A stretch of DNA of 64,000 nucleotides, taken from Micromonospora antibiotica (lineage in GTDB: Bacteria > Actinomycetota > Actinomycetes > Mycobacteriales > Micromonosporaceae). A model generated the notes under the pieces. It was not told the DNA's origin. It saw nothing but the letters and a program-made list of their open reading frames with translations, and searched no databases. Positions 48,801 through 58,000 of this stretch are shown piece by piece (the first letter of the stretch is position 1; each line of letters opens with the position of its first letter). Position numbers and translations under genes: made by a program. The stretch lies in NCBI RefSeq assembly GCF_017599305.1, contig NZ_JAGFWR010000002.1:124001-188000 (forward strand), in the 5' to 3' direction.

Positions 48801-48978
48801 CCTGCACCGCGCCGGTCGCGTCGTCCGGGGGCGTGCCGTCCCACACCGCGTCCACCAGCAACGGGGTGGAGACCGCCCGGCCCCGCGCGTCGACCAGCGT
48901 GCGGATCACGGCGGCGAGCCGTTCGCCCCGGACCGGTCGGCCGTCGACGGCGAGCGGGCCGAGGATGCTGATCTGCAC
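45760..48978 (-). CDS. SARP/AfsR-type transcriptional activator with NB-ARC ATPase
   Basis: This encodes 1072 residues. Residues of about 1-95 are the OmpR-like winged helix (ISILGPLAVDGRPVRGERLA; ALVSRVRRLGLPVLAVPGGY), 95-240 the bacterial transcriptional activator domain (BTAD). The NB-ARC ATPase follows with Walker A VVATGGAGKTRLAAEVVRRA and Walker B GLVVLDNCEHLLDPVAAVVA. The rest is TPR-like helical repeats. Such regulators integrate signals to activate secondary metabolism or transport genes, binding direct repeats upstream of targets. GTG 48978 (VQISILGPL) is preferred; GTG 48996 is an alternative. It is convergent with drrB, overlapping by 41 bp. Confidence 0.92.
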   Translation of the reverse strand: MQISILGPLAVDGRPVRGERLAAVIRTLVDARGRAVSTPLLVDAVWDGTPPDDATGAVQALVSRVRRLGLPVLAVPGGYRLPAEQVTVDAVRARSLLERGRAALRDGAGPAARDAADAARVLFPEVPAWDTEETSRLFVDVVALRAEAALTGPGPYDDSDLRRLVARTPPDEPSAALLVRMLAAQGRDAEALEVVARLRTELADRYGTDPSPVINQVHLALLRGELTAPTGPASPVTSTRTALPAAWRRPATALVGREHDVEAVEVALTEAVLVTVVATGGAGKTRLAAEVVRRAVAAGRPARVIELAGLRAPEEVLPTVLAALGGADTTTAGGPLGLDRRVLTPQERLRALAPDLDGLVVLDNCEHLLDPVAAVVADLVAVCPPEVTVLATSRAPLGLAGERVHRLAVLPDADAVALVESRARAGGAVPTGDTDRTLALCHRLDNLPLALELAAARLRHMPIDDVLAGLTDRFALLDAALRGLPERHASLWAMVDWSRELLAPADRDLLQRVAVVPAPFTADLAAAVAGVPDVRRGLARLVEQSLLSLVESDGPPRYRMLETVREYGEARLDAAGDRATAMAGLVGWARRQATGLLDRFIGPDQLDAFARCAAEQDNLVAGLRWALGHDDEPAVVDIATPLFHLWAVRGLHLEVSGWSRGLLHLDAPGRRRGSAIVSGRGGGRPLPDADRLAWMCLLVVVNAGITGPLRLAVLARRALRRLLTERPREVSSRHAVLASVLPAFDHLDPELALPGTFTLIEHPDPYVQGFGLFARAAIGDSGGLPAASVADAEQAYRRFETAGDHWGMAMAAQVVGHGLTPTDGRSTEWLACGVHHMELIGATQDVRAARVVLDVQLALRGDPAAERRLVETATPGQGEEVETAQAGLGLARLAWQRGRHAEALDHADAVVRALAGWTGPPPQPRVVLRVAVAVLRLRIAEVWPAARRDVDGRATDLLAAAGAEALSSRDLPVIGTWALGGAELAAWRDDVGTARELFALGTRLGSNSAAFFPSGIGERLTAALGDEARREPLLAGWRARPAAAAAARIGELMDDLLGRITPADGTPAAPVA

Positions 48979-49026
48979 GGGTCCAGCATCCCTCACCGGG
49001 ACACCCGGCCGTCGCCGTCCCCCGCT

Positions 49027-50151
49027 TCAGTGGCGGGTCCGCCGCGCCCGGACCACCCCGACCAGCGCCGCCAGCAGCAGGCCGGCGACGATCACCCCGA
49101 CCCCCAGCAGCAGCGACCGGGTCCCGTCGACGCCGGACCGGGCAACGGCGGTGGCGGTCGCGCCCGGGGACGCCGCTGTCGGGGCACCACTGGACGCCGC
49201 TGTCGGGGCTCCGTCGGACGCCGTCGGGGCGGGCGGGGACGACACGGCCGGCGTGGGGGCCGCCGGGCGGGCGTAACGCAGCACCGTCGGCCGGGTGCCG
49301 GGTGGCTGACCGGCGGTCTCGGAGACGGTGAGCAGCCAGCGGCCGTCGCGGCTGTAGCTGACCGACTCGCCCTGCGGCTCGTCGGGCAGCGCCACGGTCC
49401 GGGGCGTGCCGCCGGTCAGCGCGGCCACCACGTCGCCGCCGGTCACCTCGTACTCGAAGGCGTCGGCGTAGGTGCGCAGCACGACCCGGCGGCCGTCCGG
49501 GGCGACGGCCCCGCCGGTGACCAGCCGACGGCCGAAGAACGAGTACGGGTTCGGGGTCGTGGTGAGTGGCAACCGGACCTGCCCGGCCAGCGTCAACGGC
49601 ACCGTCGCGCCGGCCCGCAGCGGCCCGGCCGGCAGGTAGACGCCGGCGCTGCCGCCCTGCTTGGTCACCAGCACCGGCCGGCCGGCCCCGTCGAGCAGCA
49701 GCGCCTCCGCGTCGTGCGCCCCGTCGGGGTACGCCAGGCGGTGCAGCACCGGCCGGCGGGCCCCGGGCGCGAGCTTCCACAGCGCCACCGTCGACCGGGT
49801 CCGGTCGTTGTCGCCGGTGTCGGCGACCCAGACCGTGCCGTCCGCGCCGACCGCCAGGTCCTCGGTGTCGCGGGGCCGCGACGGGTAGGCCACCGTGCGC
49901 ACCACCGCACACCGGGTGTCGAGGAAGAAGATGCGCCGCCGGGACGCCTCGTCGGCGCCGTCGTTGACCATCACGAACCCGGAGTCGGTGGCGACCATGC
50001 CGGAGATCTCGGTCAGCCGCCCGTCGCGGACCCGGCACACCGTGGCCGGTGCCGCCGCACGCGCCGGGTCGGGGACGGCCACCGTCGCCGTGCCGACGAC
50101 GAGCAGCGTGGTGAGCAGCGACGACAAGCGGGTTGCCGGCCGCCGCGTCAT
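49027..50151 (-). CDS. Secreted, membrane-anchored beta-propeller-like protein
   Basis: This encodes 374 residues. A signal peptide ends near residue 32 (ARAAAPATVC). Residues of about 35-295 repeat beta-strand blades with aspartate-rich turns (LTEISGMVATDSGFVMVNDG; DTEDLAVGADGTVWVADTGD; EPQGESVSYSRDGRWLLTVS), suggesting an esterase/lactonase-like propeller, though no family is certain. A Pro/Ala/Ser-rich linker (with a GAPTAAS-type repeat) is followed by a C-terminal membrane helix LLLGVGVIVAGLLLAALVGV and RARRTRH, a sorting-like anchor without LPxTG. GGAGGGG precedes the ATG at 50151. Function unknown. Confidence 0.75.
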   Translation of the reverse strand: MTRRPATRLSSLLTTLLVVGTATVAVPDPARAAAPATVCRVRDGRLTEISGMVATDSGFVMVNDGADEASRRRIFFLDTRCAVVRTVAYPSRPRDTEDLAVGADGTVWVADTGDNDRTRSTVALWKLAPGARRPVLHRLAYPDGAHDAEALLLDGAGRPVLVTKQGGSAGVYLPAGPLRAGATVPLTLAGQVRLPLTTTPNPYSFFGRRLVTGGAVAPDGRRVVLRTYADAFEYEVTGGDVVAALTGGTPRTVALPDEPQGESVSYSRDGRWLLTVSETAGQPPGTRPTVLRYARPAAPTPAVSSPPAPTASDGAPTAASSGAPTAASPGATATAVARSGVDGTRSLLLGVGVIVAGLLLAALVGVVRARRTRH

Positions 50152-50325
50152 CGCCCCTCCCCCGCCCTGGCCGGCGGCCCCCCGCCGACGATCCGAGCAC
50201 AGGAGCTTGCCGGTCGCCGTACGCCGCGTCAATGCCGCCACCCCGCCGGGCACTGAGGTGTACGCCACCGCGCCGTGGCCGCGTACGGGCCGGTGCGGCC
50301 GACGGCCGGTGACTAGCCTGGGTCG

Positions 50326-52068
50326 GTGCCTCCACGCCTGCCCCACCCGGACCCGGGCACCCCGGACACGGCGGGGCCGCTGCGGTACATCTGGTGGCTG
50401 GTCCGCTGCCAACCGTGGCGGGTGCTGCGCGGGTCACTGTTCGGCACGGTCTGGATGGTGGGGTTGTCGGTGCGGCCGTTCCTGGTCGCCCGTGCCGTCG
50501 ACGACGGGCTGCGCACCGGCGACACCGGGGCGTTGCTCGGCTGGGTCGCCGCGATCGTCGTCGCCGGGGCCGCGCTGGCCTGGGCGGGCATCATGCGGCA
50601 CCGGACCATGACGTTCATCCGCGAGGACGCCAGCGCCCGCTCGGCGGCCGTGCTGCTGCGGCAACTCGCCCGGGTCGGGGCGGTGCTACCCCGCCGGCTC
50701 GCCGCCGGGGACGTCGCCACCGTCGGCGGGTACGACATCGTGCGCACCTCACAGGTGCTGACGCTGACCGGCCCCGGGGTGGGCGCGGTGCTAGCGTACG
50801 CGGTCGCGGCGGTGGTGCTCTGGTCGATCGACCCGGTGCTGGCGCTGGTGACGCTGCTCGGGGTGCCGGTGATCGCGCTGGTCGTCGGCCCGCTGCTGCG
50901 CCGGCTGGAGCGGGCCGAGGCGGTCTACCGGCAACAGCAGGGCGAGCTGACCACCCGGGCCGACGACATCGTCGCCGGCCTGCGGGTGCTCGCCGGGGTG
51001 GGCGGCCGGCACCTGTTCGCCCGCCGGTACGCCGCCCGGTCGCAACGGCTGCGGGCCGAGGGCTACCGGGTCGGTGCGGTGCTCAGCTGGGTCGACGCGC
51101 TGACCGCCGTCATCCCCGGGCTGTTCCTCGCCGTGGTGGTGTGGCTGGCCGCCCGCACGGCCGCGGCGGGCGAGATCACCGTCGGGCAACTGGTGGCCGT
51201 CTACGGCTACGTGGCGGTGCTCATCGTGCCGGTCTGGTTCCTGCTGGAGGGCAGCTACCAGTTGATCCAGGGCCGGGTCGCCGCCCGGCGGATCGTCGAC
51301 CTGCTCCGGCTCGCCCCCGACCCGGTGGGCGGCCCGGCGACCTGTCCCGCCCCGGCCGGCCCGGCCCCGCTGCACGACCCGGACAGCGGGCTGACGGTCC
51401 CGGTGGGCCGGTTGATCGGCGTCGCCGCCGACGACCCGGGCGACGCGGCGGCCCTGGCCGACCGGCTGGGCCGGTACGTCACCGGCGCGGTCACCTGGGG
51501 CGGGGTCCCGCTGACGGCCGTCGACCTCGACGAGGTGCGCTCCCGCATCCTGGTCGCCGACCACGACGGGTACCTCTTCGCCGGGACGCTGCGGCAGATC
51601 CTCGCCGGTCCACACGGCACCGTCGACGACGCCCGGATCGACGCGGCGTTGCACGTGGCATCGGCCCGCGACGTCGTCGAGGGGCTGCCCGACGGTCTCG
51701 ACGCCCCGGTCGGGGACCGGGCCCGTACCCTCTCCGGCGGTCAGCGGCAGCGGGTCCGGCTGGCCCGCGCCCTGCTCGCCGACCCGGAGGTGCTGATCCT
51801 GGTCGACCCGACGTCGGCGGTGGACGCGCACACCGAGGCCCGGGTGGCGCAGCGCCTGCGGCAGGCCCGGACGGGCCGCACGACGGTGCTGCTGAGCACC
51901 TCACCGGTGCTGCTCGGACACGCCGACACGGTCGCCCACCTGCGCGCCGGCCGGATCACCGGCACCGGGACGCACACCGCGCTGCTGGCCGCCGACCCGG
52001 ACTACCGGCGGCTGGTCTGGCGGACCAGCGGCACCGACGACACGCCGGTGGGGCGGGCCGGACGATGA
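50326..52068 (+). CDS. ABC exporter half-transporter with degenerate ATPase (LSGGQ-only subunit)
   Basis: This encodes 580 residues: six membrane helices (residues of about 25-310) and a C-terminal ATPase domain. The signature LSGGQRQRVRLARALL is perfect, but the Walker A region reads RLIGVAADDPGDAAALADRL without GK(S/T), the residue after the Walker B Asp is Pro (LILVDPTSAVD) where the catalytic Glu should be, and the switch His is missing (LLSTSPVLLG). It therefore cannot form its own active ATP site, yet it can supply LSGGQ to the partner. TAGCCT lies 6 nt before the GTG (leaderless pattern). The stop overlaps the partner's ATG. Confidence 0.92.
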   Translation: MPPRLPHPDPGTPDTAGPLRYIWWLVRCQPWRVLRGSLFGTVWMVGLSVRPFLVARAVDDGLRTGDTGALLGWVAAIVVAGAALAWAGIMRHRTMTFIREDASARSAAVLLRQLARVGAVLPRRLAAGDVATVGGYDIVRTSQVLTLTGPGVGAVLAYAVAAVVLWSIDPVLALVTLLGVPVIALVVGPLLRRLERAEAVYRQQQGELTTRADDIVAGLRVLAGVGGRHLFARRYAARSQRLRAEGYRVGAVLSWVDALTAVIPGLFLAVVVWLAARTAAAGEITVGQLVAVYGYVAVLIVPVWFLLEGSYQLIQGRVAARRIVDLLRLAPDPVGGPATCPAPAGPAPLHDPDSGLTVPVGRLIGVAADDPGDAAALADRLGRYVTGAVTWGGVPLTAVDLDEVRSRILVADHDGYLFAGTLRQILAGPHGTVDDARIDAALHVASARDVVEGLPDGLDAPVGDRARTLSGGQRQRVRLARALLADPEVLILVDPTSAVDAHTEARVAQRLRQARTGRTTVLLSTSPVLLGHADTVAHLRAGRITGTGTHTALLAADPDYRRLVWRTSGTDDTPVGRAGR

Positions 52069-53798
52069 CGAAGCTCCCGGTCGCGAGTGCGGCGGTGGTC
52101 CGGCGGGCCGCCCGCGACGTGCTCGCCGGTGACCGGTGGGCGGTCGTCGGGGTGCTGGCGTTGCACAGCGCCGCCGCCCTCGCCGGGCTGGCCGCGCCGT
52201 GGCTGATCGGGCGGATCGTCGACCAGGTCACCGCCGGGGCCGGGGCGGGCGCGGTGGACCGGCTGGCGCTGGCCATCGGCGGTTGCGTGCTGGTGCAGGG
52301 GCTGCTCGCCCGCTACGCCCAGTACGCCGGGCACCGGTTCGGTGAGCGGGCCGTGGCGCGGCTGCGCGAGGACTTCGTGACCCGCCTGCTCGGGCTGCCC
52401 GTCTCGGTGGTCGAGCACGCCGGCACCGGTGACCTGGCCACCCGCAGCTCGGTGGACGTGTCCACGGTGGGCACCATGCTGCGTGACGTGGTGCCGGTGC
52501 TGGTCATCGCGGGCACCCAGTTGACGCTGCTGTTCGGCGCGGTGTTCCTGCTGGACCCGCTGCTCGGCCTGGTCGCGCTCGCCGGGTTCCCGTCGATCGG
52601 GTTGGCGGTCCACCGGTACCTGCGCCGGGCCACCCCGGCCTACCTGGCCGAGGGGGCGGCGACGGCGGAGCTGACCGAGGCGCTGACCACGACCGCCGAG
52701 GGTGCCCGTACCGTCGAGGCGTTGCGGCTGGGCCGTGACCGGGTCGCCCACGGCACCGCCCGCATCGGCGCGGTGTGGACCACCCGGCGGGCCACACTCG
52801 CCCTGCGGTCGGTGTTCTTTCCGCTGGTGGAGGGCAGCTATCCGCTCCCGATCGCCGCCGTGCTGCTCACCGGGGGTGTCCTGCTGTCGCGCGGACGGGT
52901 CAGCCTGGGTGAGGTGGTCGCCGCCGCGCTCTACCTGCAACAGGCGATCGACCCGCTGGACCGGCTGTTGCTGTGGGTGGAGCAGGCGCAGCGCGGCGTC
53001 GCCTCGTACGCCCGGGTGCTCGGGGTGGGGCAGGTGCCGCCGGAGCCCCGGGGCCGGGCGGCCCTGCCCACCGGGCGCGTGGTGCAGGTGCGGGGGGCGA
53101 CGTTCCGGTACGCGGGCGGCCCGCAGGTGCTGCACGGCATCGACCTGACGGTCGCGGCGGGCGAACGGCTGGCCGTGGTCGGCCCGTCCGGGGCGGGCAA
53201 GTCCACCCTGGCCCGGTTGCTCGCCGGCATCGACGTGCCCGCCCGGGGGGTGGTGAGCCTCGGCGGGGTCCCGGTCACCGACCTCGACCCGGCCGAACGC
53301 CGCCGCCGGATCGCCCTGGTCACCCAGGAGCACCACGTCTTCCTCGGTACGTTGCGGGACAACCTGGTGTTCGCCGCGCCGGGCGGCACCGACGCGCAGT
53401 TGCGGGCCGCACTGGCGGCGGTGGGGGCCGACTGGTTCGCCGACCTGCCGGACGGCCTCGACACCCCGCTCGGGGCCGGGGTGCGCGACCTGGGCCCGGC
53501 CGAGGCCCAACAGTTGGCGTTGGCCCGGCTCGTCCTGGCCGACCCGGACATCCTGATCCTCGACGAGGCGACCGCCGCGCTGGACCCGACGACCGCCCGG
53601 CGCACCGAGCGGGCGCTCGGTGCGGTGCTGGCCGGCCGGACGGTGGTCGCCATCGCGCACCGGCTCAACACCGCGCACGACGCCGACCGGGTGGCGGTGT
53701 TGGAGGACGGCCGGATCACCGAGATCGGCCGGCACGACGACCTGGTCGCCAGCGACGGCGTCTACGCGTCCCTGTGGCGTTCCTGGCACGGCCACTGA
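52065..53798 (+). CDS. ABC exporter half-transporter with intact Walker motifs, degenerate signature
   Basis: This encodes 577 residues with an N-terminal six-helix membrane domain and an ATPase domain. Walker A is VVGPSGAGKSTLARLLAG, Walker B with catalytic Glu is DILILDEATAALD and the switch His lies in VVAIAHRLNT, all intact. The signature that should read LSGGQ is LGPAEAQQLALARL. It provides the nucleotide-binding half of one site while the partner provides LSGGQ, giving a heterodimer with one working ATP site. ATGA overlap fixes the start. The compound exported is unknown. Confidence 0.93.
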   Translation: MTKLPVASAAVVRRAARDVLAGDRWAVVGVLALHSAAALAGLAAPWLIGRIVDQVTAGAGAGAVDRLALAIGGCVLVQGLLARYAQYAGHRFGERAVARLREDFVTRLLGLPVSVVEHAGTGDLATRSSVDVSTVGTMLRDVVPVLVIAGTQLTLLFGAVFLLDPLLGLVALAGFPSIGLAVHRYLRRATPAYLAEGAATAELTEALTTTAEGARTVEALRLGRDRVAHGTARIGAVWTTRRATLALRSVFFPLVEGSYPLPIAAVLLTGGVLLSRGRVSLGEVVAAALYLQQAIDPLDRLLLWVEQAQRGVASYARVLGVGQVPPEPRGRAALPTGRVVQVRGATFRYAGGPQVLHGIDLTVAAGERLAVVGPSGAGKSTLARLLAGIDVPARGVVSLGGVPVTDLDPAERRRRIALVTQEHHVFLGTLRDNLVFAAPGGTDAQLRAALAAVGADWFADLPDGLDTPLGAGVRDLGPAEAQQLALARLVLADPDILILDEATAALDPTTARRTERALGAVLAGRTVVAIAHRLNTAHDADRVAVLEDGRITEIGRHDDLVASDGVYASLWRSWHGH

Positions 53799-53806
53799 CC
53801 GGGCAC

Positions 53807-53823
53807 CCGCCGGGCGCCGGCGG
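53807..53823 (+). terminator. Short hairpin after the ABC exporter operon
   Basis: CCGCCGG and CCGGCGG arms (7 bp, 3-nt loop) lie 8 nt after the stop codon. It is a modest hairpin without a T-tract. Confidence 0.45.
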
Positions 53824-53982
53824 CTGGGGCGGGCAGCTGAGGGCGCGAGACCGACGCGACGGGCGGGGCTGGGGCGCGCGACCGGGCTGGCACGGCGGGC
53901 GGGGATCGGGCCGTAGCGCGCTCCGGTCGGGGCCCGGCGATATTGCCTTGTCGCCGCACCGGCCGGTGTCTACGGTGCGGTG

Positions 53983-54687
53983 ATGCTCTCGGGACCCCTG
54001 ACGTTGACCCTCGACGCCCGACATCCGACCCGACTGGCGCGCTTCTGGGCCGGCCTGCTCGACCGGGAGGTCGTCGAGGACGCCACCGGTGGGGCGCTCC
54101 TGCCCGGCACGGACACCCAGCTCGGCCTCCGGTTCGTCCCGAGCCCTACCCGCAAGGCCGGCCCGAACCGGATGCACCTGCACCTGACCAGCACCAGCCC
54201 CGACGACCAGCAGCGGCAGGTGGCGACCGCGCTGGACCTCGGCGGCGCCCACCTCGACGTCGGGCAGCGACCCGAGGAGGGGCACATCGTGCTGGCCGAC
54301 CCCGAGGGCAACGAGTTCTGCGTCATCGAGGCGGACAACAACTTCCTCGCCGGTTGCGGTCCACTCGGGGAAATCGCCTGCGACGGCACCCGGGCGGTCG
54401 GTCTCTTCTGGAGCGCGGCGTTGGGCTGGCCGCTGGTCTGGGACCAGGACCAGGAGACCGCCGTCCAGTCACCGCACGGCGGCACGAAGATCGCCTGGGG
54501 TGGTCCGCCCGTGGCTCCCAGGCAGGGCCGCAACCGGCAGCGACTGGACCTCACCCCCGAGGGCGACCAGCAGGCGGAGGTCGACCGACTGGTCGCCCTC
54601 GGGGCCACCCGGCTGGATGCCGGCGCGGACGGCGACATCGTGCTGGCCGATCCGGACGGCAACGAGTTCTGCGTGACGGCGAGCTGA
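53983..54687 (+). CDS. VOC (glyoxalase/bleomycin-resistance) two-domain protein
   Basis: This encodes 234 residues made of two vicinal-oxygen-chelate domains. LTLDARHPTRLARFWAGLLD, HLHLTSTSPDDQQRQV and GHIVLADPEGNEFCVIE define the first; AVGLFWSAALGWPLVWDQDQ, RLDLTPEGDQQAEVDRLVAL and GDIVLADPDGNEFCVTAS the second. Each half ends in the conserved DPxGNEFC. Metal ligands are poorly conserved, so it may bind a drug or small molecule instead of catalysing. TACGGT lies 6 nt before the ATG, with an in-frame GTG three bases earlier; a leaderless ATG start is likely. Confidence 0.88.
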   Translation: MLSGPLTLTLDARHPTRLARFWAGLLDREVVEDATGGALLPGTDTQLGLRFVPSPTRKAGPNRMHLHLTSTSPDDQQRQVATALDLGGAHLDVGQRPEEGHIVLADPEGNEFCVIEADNNFLAGCGPLGEIACDGTRAVGLFWSAALGWPLVWDQDQETAVQSPHGGTKIAWGGPPVAPRQGRNRQRLDLTPEGDQQAEVDRLVALGATRLDAGADGDIVLADPDGNEFCVTAS

Positions 54688-54706
54688 TCACCCGGGCGCC
54701 GGGTGA
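54688..54706. terminator. 8-bp hairpin between convergent VOC and STAS genes
   Basis: TCACCCGG and CCGGGTGA (54688-54695, 54699-54706) flank GCG immediately after the VOC stop. It lies 17 nt from the end of the STAS gene and can serve both. Confidence 0.65.
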
Positions 54707-54723
54707 CCCGCCGGCGGGGCGGC

Positions 54724-55023
54724 TCAGTCGCGGATCGTGACCGTGGTGAGTCGAGCCAGACCGGAGATGGTCAGGACGCTGTCCAGCAGCGGGTTCGCCA
54801 CCACCGACAGGCGGTCGACGTGGGCGAACAACGCGGCGAGGGCGGCACTGTCCAGGTATTCCACGGCGGTCAGGTCGACGGTCAGCCGGTGCCCGTCGAC
54901 GACGGCGTCGACGATCGCCGCCCGGAACTCGTCGGCGTTGCTCATGTCGATCTCGCCGGTGACGGTCAGCACCGGTGCGCCGTCGGCCCGCAGGCCGGTG
55001 GACAGGCCCAGGGGCGTGTTCAT
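54724..55023 (-). CDS. STAS domain anti-anti-sigma factor
   Basis: This encodes 99 residues. VLTVTGEIDMSNADEFRAAI and HRLTVDLTAVEYLDSAALAA follow the SpoIIAA/RsbV pattern; the Ser of LDSAAL is the phosphorylation site by a SpoIIAB/RsbW-type kinase. Its ATG overlaps the stop of the upstream multidomain protein (ATGA). That protein contains both an RsbW-like ATPase domain and a SpoIIE phosphatase domain, so this STAS protein is probably the substrate of one or both. Confidence 0.9.
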   Translation of the reverse strand: MNTPLGLSTGLRADGAPVLTVTGEIDMSNADEFRAAIVDAVVDGHRLTVDLTAVEYLDSAALAALFAHVDRLSVVANPLLDSVLTISGLARLTTVTIRD

Positions 55024-58000
55024 GCGGGGATCCTCGTGTGCAGCTCGACGGTGGTGCCGGCATCGGTGGTCCGGATGTCGACGTGTGCCATCAGCGCGCG
55101 CATCAGGTTGATGCCGCGCCCCCGGTCATGGTCGATCTCGGGCACCTTCCACCGCCCCGAGTCGGCCACCGTGACGAACAGGTCCGCACCGGCGGCCACC
55201 GCGTGCAGCCGGATCAGCCCGGGGCGGGCGTCGCGGTGGCCGTGCTCGACCGCGTTGGCGCAGGCCTCCCCGGTGGCGACGAGTACGTCCTGGGCGACGT
55301 GCGGGTCGGCGCCGGTACGCCGCAGCCACTGCCGCAGCGTGGAACGCACCGGGGCCATCTGCAACCGGTCGGCGGGAAACGACAACTCCAGCGGCGCGGG
55401 GTGGCGGTAGAGCAGCAGGGCGATGTCGTCGTAGCCGCCCTGCGGGGTCATCCGGTCCATCACCCGGTCGGCGAGCTGCTGCACCCCGGCGGTGTGGTGC
55501 TCCCGCACGGCGGAGGCGGCCTGGGCGATCCCGCTGTCGAGCGACTGGCGACGGCGTTCCACCAGTCCGTCGGTGTAGAGCAGCAGCACGGCCCGGGGCG
55601 GTACGACGCTTGTCGCGTCGGGGCGTCCACCGGGGGACGGGATGCCCAGCGGGCTGCCCCGACCGGCGGCCAGCAGCTCGGTGCGACCGTCCGGGTGGGT
55701 GAGGATCGCCGGGGGGTGCCCGGCGCTGCTGTAGGTCAGCTCGCCGGTCTCCGGGTCGAGGATGCCGCAGAACACCGTGGTGCAGGACGCCCCGGGCAGC
55801 ATCCGGGCGAACCGGTCCAGGGCGGTGAGCACCTGGGCCGGGCCGGAAGCCTCCAGCAGCAGGGCCCGACAGGCACTGCGCAGTTGCCCCATCACCGCGG
55901 CGGCGGGCAGGCCCCGGCCGACGCAGTCGCCGACGACGATGCCGATCCGACCGTCGGGCAGGCTCACCGCGTCGTACCAGTCGCCGCCGACCTCCAGGGG
56001 GCGGGTAGCCGGCTCGTAGCGTACGGCGAAGCCGGCGGGCAGCTCGGCCGGGCCGAGGATGGACCGTTGCAGTGCGACCGCCACCTCGCGTTGCTGGTCG
56101 GCGGCGTGCGCCCGGTGCAACGCCTGCCCGAGGGCACCGCACAGGAGCAGCAGCAGCATCTGGTCCTCGGTGCCGAAACCCCGCGCCGGGTCGAGTTCGA
56201 GCCAGATCACCAGCGGACCCTGCGGCGAGTCGACAGTGGTGCCGGCCCCGGCCGGCCGGACACTGGTGGCCGGGTCGATGGTGATCCGCAGCGGTGGCTG
56301 CGACCGCAGCGCGGTGACGGTGTCGCGCACCGGGTCGGGCAGCTGCGCCCAGTCGATGGTCGGCGTGCCGGTCACCGCCGGGGTGCCGGCCGCCGGCCAG
56401 TGGGTGGCGAGCACCCGGTGCGCCTGCCACAGCTGGCGCAGTTCCTCCACTCCGGCGCGCAACACCTCGGTGGTGCTGGCGGCCCGGGACAACCGCTGGT
56501 TGAGCGCGCTGAGGGCGGTCTCCCGCTGCACCGCGTACCGTTCGGCGGTGACGTCGCGGATGGTGCCGACCACCAGCCGCCGGCCGTGGTCGTCGGTGAC
56601 CGCGTTGAAGGCGACCGCCGTCCAGAGCCGGTGACCGTCGCGGTGCCGCTGCGGCACCACGAACGAGCCGTGGGTCACCGTCATGGCCTGGGAGAACGTG
56701 TCGGCCACCAGCCGGTGTGCCGACGGGTCGGTGGTGTCGTCGGGCCACCACGGATAGCGCGGGCGGTAGGGCAGGCCCTCCGGGCCGTAGCCGAACAGGT
56801 CGGCGAAGGCGGTGTTCATCTCCACCAACGCGCCGTCGGCGTCGAGGACGAAGAAGCCCTCCTGCAGTGAGTTGATCATCGCAGCCCGCCAGTTGGCGTG
56901 GTGGTTGCGCAACCGGGCCAGGTCGACGTTGGCCCGGACCCGGGCCAACAGCTCCTCGGCGGAGAAGGGCTTGACCAGGTAGTCGTCGGCGCCGGCCTCC
57001 AGCCCCTCGACGGCGGCCTCCTGACCGGCGCGGGCCGACAACAGCAGCACCGGCACCCCCATGGTGCGGGGTTCGGCGCGCAGCGCGGCGACCAGTTCGA
57101 GGCCGTCCAGGCCGGGCATCATCACGTCGCTGACGATCAGGTCGGGCAGGTCGGTTCGGGCCCGCGCCAGGGCGGCGAGCCCGTCACCCACGGCGGTGAC
57201 GTCGTACCGGGAACGCAGCAGCCGGTGCAGGTACTCGCGCATGTCGGCGTTGTCGTCGGCGACGAGCACCCGGGGACGGTCCGGGCCGGGACGGTCGGCC
57301 GGCGGTGGTCGTCCGGCCGACCGGTCGTCGGTGTCGTCGGCGGGCAGCCAGCGCAGCGCCTCCTGGACGAACGGCTCGGCGGTGTCCGACGGCGTCGCCG
57401 TGCCGAGGCCGGTGACGACGTGCTCGGCGGGCAGGTGGGCCACGCCGTACGACAACCGCACGGTGAAGGCGGTCCCGACGTCCGGGGTGCTGTCGACGGT
57501 GATGGTGCCGCCGTGCAGGCCGACCAGCTCCTGCACCAGGGCCAGTCCGATGCCGCTGCCCTCGTGGGACCGGGACCGGGCCTGCGGGACCCGGTGGAAG
57601 CGCTCGAACAGCCGGGGGATCTCGTCGGCCGGCACCCCGACGCCGGTGTCGGCGACCTGCACGGTCGGCATGCCGTCGCGCTCGGCGACGGACACCCGGA
57701 TACCGCCCTGGAAGGTGAACTTCAGCGCGTTGCTGAGCAGGTTGAGGAGCACCTTCTCCCACATCGTCCGGTCGACGTGGACCGGCCGGGACAGCGGTGG
57801 GCAGTCGACGTCCAGGGTGAGGCCGGCGCGTTCGACCGCCGCCCGGAAGACACTGGCCAGTTCGGCGGTGAACCGGGCCAGGTCGACGGGTTCGTAGCTC
57901 GCCTGCATCCGGCCGGCCTCGATGCGGGAGAAGTCGAGCAGTGCGGTGACCAGCTTGCCCAGCCGCAACGCGTTGCGGTGCATCACCTCCAGCTCGTCGC

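Noticed and set aside
43999..48978. Antibiotic biosynthetic cluster suggested by DrrAB plus a SARP regulator
   Set aside because: No PKS, NRPS, terpene, RiPP or tailoring genes lie around them; they may be resistance/regulatory genes on their own.
46261..50256. A 1331-codon plus-strand open frame opposite the SARP regulator
   Set aside because: Its Gln/Arg/Gly/His-rich composition is the complement of the SARP and secreted-protein genes; it crosses three real gene boundaries.
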